Below, piece after piece: positions 1 to 5,716 of a DNA stretch of 5,716 bases. Under the pieces are notes generated by a model. That model saw nothing but the letters and a program-made list of their open reading frames with translations, had not been told where the DNA came from and did not search any database. Made by a program: the position numbers and the translations under genes. Numbering within the stretch: the stretch's first letter is position 1; each line of letters begins with the position of its first letter. The stretch is from NCBI GenBank assembly GCA_005889395.1, contig VBFX01000195.1, positions 1-5,716 of the forward strand, written 5' to 3'. Origin of the DNA: Chloroflexota bacterium. GTDB taxonomy: Bacteria > Chloroflexota > Dormibacteria > CF-121.

Positions 1-2
1 AG

Positions 3-932
3 TCGGCGGTGATCAGCGTCGCCGACCAGGATGGCAAGTCAGTCGTGGAAATCAAGACCACGATCTCGTCGCCGGACATGATCCTCCAGTCGGAGCAGCA
101 TGGGATCGGGTCCGGGTTCATCGTTCGCTCCGATGGCTACATCGTGACCAACAACCACGTCGTCGAAAACGCCAGGCAGCTCCAGGTCATCCTGCGTGAT
201 GGGGCGAAGAAGTTCGATGCCCGCGTCATCGGCACCAGCCCTGAGGACGACGTCGCGGTCATCAAGGTCGACGCGCAGAACTTGCCGGCGCTGAGCTGGG
301 GCGACTCGAACGCGCTCAAGGTTGGGCAGCTCGCCATCGCGATCGGGAGCCCTCTCGGCCAGCAGAACAGCGTCACGAAGGGCGTCATCAGCGCGCTCCA
401 CCGCTTCATCTCGATCCCCAACCCGTCTACCGGCCAGGTGGAAAACATCCTCAATGCCATCCAGACGGACGCCCAGATCAACCCCGGCAACAGCGGTGGT
501 CCGCTCTTGAACTCCGCCGGCCAGGTCGTCGGCGTGAACTTTGCGATCGAGCAGGCGCAGGCCGGCCCTGGCCTCGGTTTCGCGCTGGATGGCAACGCGG
601 CCCGGGACATCGCCAACCAGTTGATCCAGACCGGGCACGTCAACCGTCCCTTCCTGGGCGTCACCTACAACCAGCTCGATGAGACCGCCGCCGCCGCCAG
701 CGGGCTCGTGGTTGGCGCCGCGGTCACGGCGATCACGCCCGGCTCGCCGGCAGACCGCGCGGGGATCAAGGTTCAGGACGTCATCACCAAGGTCAATGGC
801 CAGTCGATCGACGACTCGCATCCGCTAAAGGACGTGCTGCGCCAGTACGCGCCTGGGACCAAGGTCTCGGTCACGATCTACCGCGGCGGCAAGAACCAGA
901 CGCTCCAGGTCACGCTCGGAACACACCCCTGA
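3..932 (+). CDS. HtrA/DegP-type serine protease with C-terminal PDZ domain (5' partial)
   Basis: This is a trypsin-fold (S1C) protease that, in its family, degrades or refolds damaged proteins in the cell envelope or periplasm. Counting from the GTG at base 9, the catalytic triad is visible: His50 in TNNHVV (bases 156-158), Asp81 in EDDVAVIKV, and Ser162 in NPGNSGGP (bases 492-494). A single PDZ domain follows from about residue 215 to 305, with the typical PADRAGIKVQDVITKVNG stretch. The reading frame is open from the window edge, and the usual N-terminal signal anchor and linker are absent, so the gene begins upstream; the GTG at base 9 is probably internal. The TGA stop at 930-932 is followed immediately by argS sequence, so the two may be co-transcribed. 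Family identity is secure; which HtrA paralogue (DegP, DegQ or DegS type) cannot be decided. Confidence 0.95.
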   Translation, partial: SAVISVADQDGKSVVEIKTTISSPDMILQSEQHGIGSGFIVRSDGYIVTNNHVVENARQLQVILRDGAKKFDARVIGTSPEDDVAVIKVDAQNLPALSWGDSNALKVGQLAIAIGSPLGQQNSVTKGVISALHRFISIPNPSTGQVENILNAIQTDAQINPGNSGGPLLNSAGQVVGVNFAIEQAQAGPGLGFALDGNAARDIANQLIQTGHVNRPFLGVTYNQLDETAAAASGLVVGAAVTAITPGSPADRAGIKVQDVITKVNGQSIDDSHPLKDVLRQYAPGTKVSVTIYRGGKNQTLQVTLGTHP

Positions 933-1033
933 TCGCGGCGCCGCCGAAATCGCCATCGTCGATCATCGACCAGGCGGTCCGCCACGCCGTCAGCTCGAGC
1001 GCCGGCTGGCCGCCAGACGCGAAAGAACTGCCG
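929..1033 (+). other. In-frame upstream extension of argS with candidate CTG start
   Basis: This stretch is open in the argS frame and encodes SIIDQAVRHAV and then PPDAKELPV, which resembles the first helix and loop of the arginyl-tRNA synthetase N-terminal domain. A start at the GTG of 1034 would cut into the strand leading to NPTHGDYS. No ATG, GTG or TTG occurs here. The possible initiators are CTG at 929, whose last two bases begin the htrA TGA stop (a CTGA overlap like the common ATGA arrangement), or ATC at 932, 962 or 965. A weak CGGA at 917-920 lies 8 bases before the CTG. That it is coding is likely; which codon starts it is inference. Confidence 0.55.
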
Positions 1034-2374
1034 GTGGTATTGGTGGAGCGAACCCAGAACCCCACCCATGGCGACTACTCGGTGACGCTGCCGCTGAAGC
1101 TCGCTCGGACACTCCGCCAGCCGCCGATCACGATCGCCAATGAGCTGGCCGCGGCGATGGTGCTCCCGCCGTCGTTCGGCCGCACCACGGTGGCGGCGCC
1201 GGGATTCATCAATGTCACCCTCGAACCGGCCTGGCTGCAGGGACAGCTCGCGTCCATCGCGGACGCCGAGGACCGGTGGGGGAGAAGCGAGATCGGACGC
1301 GGCGCGAAAATCCAGGTCGAGTTCGTCAGCGCGAATCCCACCGGGCCGCTGCTCTTCAGCCACGCGCGTGGCGCGGTCGTGGGGGATGTGACGGCACGCC
1401 TCCTGGCAGCTTCGGGATTCGACGTCCAGCGCGAGTACTACGTCAACGACAGGGGTCGGCAGGTCCGCCTCCTCGGTGAATCCATCCAGGCCCGCATGCT
1501 CGACCAGCCCGTGCCCGATGGCGGATACAGCGGGGACTATGTCACGGAGATCGCGACGGAAGCCACGGCCCGGGCTATCTCGCCTGAGCCGGTGACGTTG
1601 TCCGAGTTCGGCGTCGAGTGGGTCCAGCGCCGCATCCAGGAAGACCGGGTAGCCCAGCATGATGGCGCCACGTGGTTCAAGTCCGACAGCGGAAAGGACG
1701 AAGTACTCATCAAGCGCGACGGCTACCCGACCTACTTCTGGTCCGACATCCTCTATCACCGGGATAAGTTCGAGAAGCGGGGCTTCGACCGTGTGGTGGA
1801 CGTCTGGGGCGCCGACCACCAGGGCCAGATCGGTCGCGTGAGGGAGGCGCTGGCGGTTCTCGGGATCGATCCGGGGCGACTCGCCGTTCTGCTGGTCCAG
1901 CTCGTGTCCGTCAAGCGGGGAGAGGAAATCGTGCGGATGTCGCGCCGCGCGGGCGTCGGCATCTCGCTGAAGGAGATGCTCGACGAAGTCGGGCCTGACG
2001 CCGTGCGCTACTTCTTTCTGCTGCGTTCGGCCGATGCGCAGATGGAGTTCGACGTCGACCTGGCACGGCGCCAGTCGAGCGAGAACCCGGTCTATTACGC
2101 GCAGTACGCGCATGCGCGGCTCGCCAACGTGCTGACCTTCGGCGCCGGCGTGGGCGCCGACGCTGTCCTCGACCGGCTCGACTCCGAGTGGGAGCTCGAG
2201 CTGATGCGGGTGATGTTGCGCTGGCCGGATGTCGTGCGCGAAGCCGCCGAGGCGCGCGAACCGCACCGGCTGGCCTTCTTCACCGATGAGCTCGTCCTGC
2301 TCTCGCGCGCGGCGCGATCGACGATCGCCAACGCCCTCGGATTGATGGGCGTCGCCGCACCCGACCGAATGTAG
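1034..2374 (+). CDS. argS: Arginyl-tRNA synthetase, divergent and shortened
   Basis: Class I synthetase that attaches arginine to tRNA-Arg in the cytoplasm. Counting from the GTG at 1034: the N-terminal tRNA-binding domain holds NPTHGDYS (9-16); the catalytic domain holds SANPTGPLLFSHARG (99-113, the HIGH region), REYYVNDRG (133-141), VWGADHQGQIGRV (257-269) and RMSRR (301-305, the KMSKS loop); the DALR anticodon-binding domain starts at NPVYYAQYAHARL (351-363) and ends in the family-typical APDRM. The start is uncertain: no ATG, GTG or TTG lies upstream in frame, yet synthetase-like sequence continues back to 929, which would give 481 residues. Even so it is shorter than the usual 550 or so, because about 34 residues are missing near residue 204 and about 24 near residue 418. 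HIGH reads LFSH. It may be a functional lineage variant or a decaying copy; the family assignment itself is firm. Confidence 0.93.
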   Translation: MVLVERTQNPTHGDYSVTLPLKLARTLRQPPITIANELAAAMVLPPSFGRTTVAAPGFINVTLEPAWLQGQLASIADAEDRWGRSEIGRGAKIQVEFVSANPTGPLLFSHARGAVVGDVTARLLAASGFDVQREYYVNDRGRQVRLLGESIQARMLDQPVPDGGYSGDYVTEIATEATARAISPEPVTLSEFGVEWVQRRIQEDRVAQHDGATWFKSDSGKDEVLIKRDGYPTYFWSDILYHRDKFEKRGFDRVVDVWGADHQGQIGRVREALAVLGIDPGRLAVLLVQLVSVKRGEEIVRMSRRAGVGISLKEMLDEVGPDAVRYFFLLRSADAQMEFDVDLARRQSSENPVYYAQYAHARLANVLTFGAGVGADAVLDRLDSEWELELMRVMLRWPDVVREAAEAREPHRLAFFTDELVLLSRAARSTIANALGLMGVAAPDRM

Positions 2375-2385
2375 ACTACGGGCCG

Positions 2386-3060
2386 ATGGAGATCACCTAT
2401 TTTGGCCTGAACGCCGTCCGGCTTCGGGGACGCGAGGCGACCGTGATGATCGACCCTTACGAGCCGAAGCTCGGGCTCGCCCCGGTCCGGCTCAACGTTC
2501 AGATCGTCATCTTCACCCATGAAGACCCGACCCACTTCAGCCTGCAGGGATTGGCGGGGGATCCCCACATCGTGACGGGCGCCGGCGAGTTCGAGATCAA
2601 GGCGGTCGCCATGACCGGGACGCAGACCTATCACGACGCCAAGAAGGGCGCGGAGCGAGGAAAGAATTTCATCTATACCGTCGAAATCGACGACCTTCGT
2701 GTCTGTCATCTCGGTCACCTCGGGCACGGGCTCAGTGAGGATCAGCTCGAGGGGATCGGCAGCAAGATCGACGTGCTCTTCGTGCCGATCGGCGGCGGCA
2801 GCCACATCAACTCGGCGCAGGCGACTGAGATCGTCAACCAGATCGAGCCGAAGCTGGTCGTTCCGATTTCCTACAAGCTGCCCGGTCTGACGCTGCTGGC
2901 GCAGAACCTCGAAGGTGTGGAGAAGTTCGCCAAGGAGATGGGCGCAACCGACCTCACGCCGCAGCCCAAGTTGCAAATCTCGGGGACGCCGTCGGTCGAC
3001 GAGACCAAGTTGCTCATCCTCGAGCCGCGCGGCGCCACGGCCACCGCCTCGGTGGATTAG
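2386..3060 (+). CDS. Metallo-beta-lactamase-fold protein (Lactamase_B_3/UPF0173-like), probable pseudo-hydrolase
   Basis: This 224-residue protein follows the layout of the small stand-alone MBL-fold hydrolases: opening MEITYFG, VMIDPY (20-25), the first-loop motif THEDPTHF (44-51), TYHDAKKGAERGKN (81-94), HLGHLGH (108-114), PIGGGSHINSAQA (134-146) and PISYKLPG (160-167). It has no signal peptide or membrane segment, so it is probably cytoplasmic. The family normally binds two metals through HxHxDH, HLGDLGH and PMHY. Here these read HEDPTH, HLGHLGH and PISY, and the early GH reads GL (residue 8), so most ligands are replaced while the fold framework is kept. It starts 11 bases after argS with only a poor ACGGG ahead, suggesting co-transcription or coupling. 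Substrate and role are unknown. Confidence 0.85.
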   Translation: MEITYFGLNAVRLRGREATVMIDPYEPKLGLAPVRLNVQIVIFTHEDPTHFSLQGLAGDPHIVTGAGEFEIKAVAMTGTQTYHDAKKGAERGKNFIYTVEIDDLRVCHLGHLGHGLSEDQLEGIGSKIDVLFVPIGGGSHINSAQATEIVNQIEPKLVVPISYKLPGLTLLAQNLEGVEKFAKEMGATDLTPQPKLQISGTPSVDETKLLILEPRGATATASVD

Positions 3061-4898
3061 CCGGCGGCTTCCTGGGGCTCGCGCGTCGGGGCAGCCGCCT
3101 GTTCGGCGGCGCGAGCCCGCTCCAGGCGCACCGCGCTGTCGATGACGCCGAGGTGGCTGTAGGCCTGGGGAAAGTTGCCTCGAGGGGCCCCCGAGACCGG
3201 GTCATGGCCTTCCGCGAGCAGTCCCAGCGGTGAGGACAACTCGATCAGCTCGGCGAGCTGGCGCTCCGCGGCGTCGAGCCGGTTCATGCCGATGAGGCCG
3301 TCGACATACCAGAAACTACAGAGCAGGAACGCCGCACTCAGGTAGCCCTGGTCGTCCCTGCAGTCGTAGCGGCGGACATAAGGCCCATTCAGCAGCCGCT
3401 GGCTCAGGGTCTCGATGGTGGCGCGCATCCGCGGATCGGTCGCCGGCAGAAAGCCCAGCACCGGCATCTGCAGCACCGCGGCGTCGAGGCACTCATCGTC
3501 GTAGGCCTGGGTAAAGGCGCCGATCTTCGGATTCCAGGACCGCGTCTCGATCTCCGCTCGCAAGGCCGCCGACTGCTGTTCCCAGGTCTCCAGGTGGGAG
3601 GTGTTGCCGGTGCCCTTCGCCAGCGTGATCGCCCGGTCCAATGCCACCCAGCACCAGAGCTTGCTATGGGTGTGGTGCTTGCGCTCCCCCTGGAATTCCC
3701 AGATGCCGTTGTCGGGTTCACGACTCAACTCCCAGATGCCATCGGCGAAGCGCTCGATCACGTGCCACAGCTTGGTGGAGATGAAGCCACCCTTGCGCTG
3801 GTAGACGGCCATGCAGTCGATCACCGCACCGAAGACGTCGAGCTGCCGCTGGCCGGAGGCGCGGTTGCCGATGCGCACCGGCCGGGCGCCTTCGAAGCCG
3901 GCCAGGTGCTCGAGGAACGATTCGGGGAGGTGCGGGTCGCCGTCGACGCGATACAGGATCTGCATCGCGAAGTCGTGGTCGTAGGCGCGGTCGCGGATCC
4001 AGTTGATGAAGTCGACGGCCTCCTGCGAGAAACCCGCGCGAAAGAGGGCGGCGATCCCATACGACGCGTCGCGGAGCCAGCAGTACCGGTAATCCCAATT
4101 GCGATCCCCGCCCGGGTCTTCCGGGATGGAGGTGGTCGGCGCGGCGCACAGGGCGCCGGTCGGCGCGTAGGTCAGCAGTTTGATCACCAGGGCGGAGCGC
4201 CGGACGGCGTCCTGGAATGGCCCGTGATAGAGACACTGTTCCAGCCACGAGACCCAGAAGGCGCGCGTGCGCTCGGCGAGCTCGGTGGCGTCGCTGCTGC
4301 TCGGGAATTTCCGGCCGAGGGCGAAGTAACGCTCGCCGAAGCCCAACGTCACCCAGACCTGCGGCCCAGGCTCGACCGTAAATCGGAAGACGTAGCGCGG
4401 CCGTCCCTCGACTTCCTCGACCGTGCCGCGCAGGGGGACGGTCGAGGACAGGATCACCTCCTGCGCACCGCCTGAGGCGATGACGATGCCCTCGCGCTCG
4501 GCGAAGCTGGTGCGCGCCCGACCGTAGGCGGGGGCGGGATCGAGCATGCACTCCACCTCGACGGGCCCGCCCCGGGCCTCGATGCCGCGGCAGATGCGCT
4601 TTAGCGACAGGAAGCGCTCGCCCTCGTTGAAGCACGGCATGAAATCGGTCACCACCAGCGTCCCCTCGGAGCGGTGAAAGGTCGTCGTGAGGATGTTGGT
4701 GTCGCGCAGGTAGGCCTGCTCGCCCGTCGGTACCGGGTTGACCGGCGAGACGCGGAAGCTGCCGCCCCGCTGCCGGTCGAGGATGGCGGCGAAGATCGAG
4801 GGCGAGTCGAACCGCGGGTAGCAGAACCAGTCGACGGCGCCGCTGGTGGAGACCAGGGCGGCGGTTTCACAATTGCCGATCACTCCGTACGGATACAC
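3057..4898 (-). CDS. Glycoside hydrolase family 15 protein (glucoamylase/trehalase-like)
   Basis: This 613-residue enzyme belongs to the family that cleaves terminal alpha-glucosidic bonds with inversion; bacterial members act on trehalose or malto/isomalto-oligosaccharides. The N-terminal beta-sandwich (about 1-215) opens with YGVIGNCETAALVSTSGAVD and PRFDSPSIF. The (alpha/alpha)6 barrel (about 225-600) contains NWDYRYCWLRDAS (267-279), the probable general acid Glu401 in PDNGIWEFQGE (codon at 3696-3698), and the probable base Glu563 in LLAEGHDP (codon at 3210-3212), followed by GNFPQAYSHLGVI. Both catalytic glutamates are present and the length is normal. There is no signal peptide, so it is cytoplasmic. 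The GTG start at 4898 has AAGG 7 bases upstream, and the protein begins where the family motif begins. The last 20 or so residues are Ala/Glu-rich and probably disordered. Trehalase versus glucoamylase activity cannot be settled from sequence alone. Confidence 0.95.
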   Translation of the reverse strand: MYPYGVIGNCETAALVSTSGAVDWFCYPRFDSPSIFAAILDRQRGGSFRVSPVNPVPTGEQAYLRDTNILTTTFHRSEGTLVVTDFMPCFNEGERFLSLKRICRGIEARGGPVEVECMLDPAPAYGRARTSFAEREGIVIASGGAQEVILSSTVPLRGTVEEVEGRPRYVFRFTVEPGPQVWVTLGFGERYFALGRKFPSSSDATELAERTRAFWVSWLEQCLYHGPFQDAVRRSALVIKLLTYAPTGALCAAPTTSIPEDPGGDRNWDYRYCWLRDASYGIAALFRAGFSQEAVDFINWIRDRAYDHDFAMQILYRVDGDPHLPESFLEHLAGFEGARPVRIGNRASGQRQLDVFGAVIDCMAVYQRKGGFISTKLWHVIERFADGIWELSREPDNGIWEFQGERKHHTHSKLWCWVALDRAITLAKGTGNTSHLETWEQQSAALRAEIETRSWNPKIGAFTQAYDDECLDAAVLQMPVLGFLPATDPRMRATIETLSQRLLNGPYVRRYDCRDDQGYLSAAFLLCSFWYVDGLIGMNRLDAAERQLAELIELSSPLGLLAEGHDPVSGAPRGNFPQAYSHLGVIDSAVRLERARAAEQAAAPTREPQEAAG

Positions 4899-4905
4899 TG
4901 CTTGA

Positions 4906-4909
4906 CCTT
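4906..4909 (-). promoter_or_regulatory. Ribosome binding site of the GH15 gene
   Basis: On the minus strand this reads AAGG, 7 bases before the GTG at 4898. It is the clearest Shine-Dalgarno match in the window and supports the chosen GTG start. No convincing -35/-10 pair was found upstream of it on this strand. Confidence 0.55.
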
Positions 4910-4968
4910 ACAACGTCAGATCGACAGCGGACTAACGTAAAAAAACGCGGTCGGGTGGATAATCCCGC

Positions 4969-4997
4969 TCGCCAACGGCGCTGACCCGGCGTAGAAT
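4969..4997 (+). promoter_or_regulatory. Candidate sigma-70-type promoter of pyrG
   Basis: TCGCCA (4969-4974, 4 of 6 matches to TTGACA) is followed, after a 17-base spacer, by TAGAAT (4992-4997, 5 of 6 to TATAAT). The expected transcription start is about base 5004, only a few bases before the pyrG GTG at 5007. This lies in the divergent spacer, which has more A/T than the flanking genes and contains a run of seven A (4939-4945). A second -10-like GATAAT at 4958-4963 has no matching -35. Confidence 0.45.
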
Positions 4998-5006
4998 AGA
5001 GTTCCG

Positions 5007-5716
5007 GTGCCGAAGTACGTCTTCGTAACCGGTGGCGTGGTTTCCTCGATCGGCAAGGGGATCACGGCGGCGTCCATAGGGACCATCCTGAAGGCCCGCG
5101 GCCTGAGCGTCTCCCTCCAAAAGCTGGATCCGTACATCAACATCGATCCGGGCACGATGTCGCCCTACCAGCATGGCGAGGTCTTCGTCACGGACGACGG
5201 TGCCGAGACCGACCTGGATCTTGGCCACTACGAGCGCTTCATCGACACGAACCTGAGCAAGGCGAGCAACGTGACCACCGGCAAGATCTACGCCGAGGTG
5301 ATCGCCAAGGAGCGACGCGGCGACTACCTGGGTGGGACGGTGCAGGTGATCCCCCACGTGACCAATGAGATCAAGGAACGCATCACGCGGGTCACCTGGG
5401 AAGACAACCCCGACGTCGTGATCGTCGAAGTTGGCGGGACGGTCGGCGACATCGAATCGCTTCCCTTCCTTGAAGCGATCCGGCAGTTGAAGAACGACCT
5501 CGGCCGCAAGAACGTCTTTTACGTGCACCTGACGCTGGTGCCATTCATCGAAGCCTCCGAGGAGTTCAAGAGCAAGCCGACCCAACACAGCGTGGCGGCG
5601 CTGCGCAGCATCGGCATCCAGCCCGACGCCATCGTCTGCCGTTCGGAGCGAGCGATCAGCGTTGCCCTCAAGGACAAGATCGCGCTGTTCTGTGACGTCG
5701 ACCGGCGAGCGGTCAT
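5007..5716 (+). CDS. pyrG: CTP synthase (3' partial)
   Basis: This enzyme converts UTP to CTP using ATP and glutamine-derived ammonia, the last step of de novo pyrimidine nucleotide synthesis. The 236 residues present cover most of the N-terminal synthetase (amidoligase) domain: YVFVTGGVVSSIGKG (4-18, nucleotide-binding loop with Lys17), DPYINIDPGTMSPYQHGEV (41-59), DDGAETDLDLGHYERF (63-78, with Asp71 as Mg ligand), RRGDYLGGTVQVIPH (103-117) and EVGGTVGDIES (141-151, with Glu141 as Mg ligand). The C-terminal glutamine amidotransferase domain lies beyond the window; the family is about 540 residues. The GTG at 5007 is the natural start because VPKYVFVTGG matches the family N-terminus. There is no good Shine-Dalgarno, and a promoter sits almost on the start codon. 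The gene is divergent from the GH15 gene across 108 bases. Confidence 0.97.
   Translation, partial: MPKYVFVTGGVVSSIGKGITAASIGTILKARGLSVSLQKLDPYINIDPGTMSPYQHGEVFVTDDGAETDLDLGHYERFIDTNLSKASNVTTGKIYAEVIAKERRGDYLGGTVQVIPHVTNEIKERITRVTWEDNPDVVIVEVGGTVGDIESLPFLEAIRQLKNDLGRKNVFYVHLTLVPFIEASEEFKSKPTQHSVAALRSIGIQPDAIVCRSERAISVALKDKIALFCDVDRRAV

Noticed and set aside
39..821. A 260-codon open frame on the minus strand opposite htrA
   Set aside because: It is low-complexity Asp/Arg/Val-rich sequence and fully overlaps a protease with an intact catalytic triad.
878..2266. A 462-codon open frame on the minus strand opposite argS
   Set aside because: It is rich in Arg, Asp, His and Val with no recognisable motif and mirrors the conserved argS reading frame; it results from high GC at third codon positions.
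3594..4635. Long open frames within the GH15 gene, one on each strand (plus 3594-4475 and minus 3718-4635)
   Set aside because: Both are compositionally skewed shadows; the GH15 frame has the catalytic residues and family motifs throughout.
4939..4945. Seven-base A run, read as a U-run terminator on the minus strand or an UP element for pyrG
   Set aside because: No GC-rich hairpin precedes it on either strand, and it lies about 24 bases upstream of the candidate -35, too far for a typical UP element.
4971..4982. CGCC-AAC-GGCG mini hairpin upstream of pyrG
   Set aside because: A 4-bp stem with a 3-base loop is too small to call in GC-rich sequence and overlaps the candidate promoter spacer.
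4932..5588. A 218-codon minus-strand open frame opposite pyrG
   Set aside because: It opposes highly conserved CTP synthase sequence and has no recognisable domain.
1..5716. Search for an integrated element, tandem repeats, CRISPR array or tRNA genes
   Set aside because: No repeat units, transposase or integrase motifs, or cloverleaf sequences were seen by eye; nearly all of the window is covered by chromosomal housekeeping and metabolic genes.

Overview
The window reads as high-GC bacterial chromosome carrying ordinary housekeeping and metabolic genes. Two of those genes have unusual sequences. There is no rRNA, tRNA, mobile element, CRISPR array or obvious foreign island. The GC-rich third codon positions, GTG starts, weak Shine-Dalgarno signals and overall flavour of the proteins suggest a Chloroflexota- or Dormibacterota-like soil lineage. 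That placement is a low-confidence guess from protein style, not from a marker gene.

Layout: (1) bases 3-932 (+) are the end of an HtrA/DegP-type serine protease with one C-terminal PDZ domain; its N-terminus lies before the window. (2) Directly after it, with no gap, is an arginyl-tRNA synthetase gene (+, ending at 2374). Its first standard start codon is at 1034, but recognisable synthetase sequence continues upstream in frame to the protease stop codon. (3) After 11 bases comes a 224-residue metallo-beta-lactamase-fold protein (+, 2386-3060) that has lost most of its metal ligands. These three genes could form one transcription unit. (4) A GH15-family glucoamylase/trehalase-like enzyme (-, 3057-4898) runs toward them, and the stop codons overlap. 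(5) A 108-base divergent intergenic region (4899-5006) separates it from CTP synthase pyrG (+, from 5007, cut by the window end).

Functionally the genes cover envelope protein quality control (htrA), tRNA charging (argS), intracellular alpha-glucoside or trehalose breakdown (GH15) and CTP synthesis (pyrG). I see no shared pathway and no sign of a new multi-gene system. The most interesting points are in single genes. The arginyl-tRNA synthetase appears shortened by two internal in-frame gaps, carries an altered HIGH motif and lacks a normal start codon at the expected place. The MBL-fold protein looks like a pseudo-hydrolase. The pyrG promoter appears to sit so close to its GTG that the message would be nearly leaderless.
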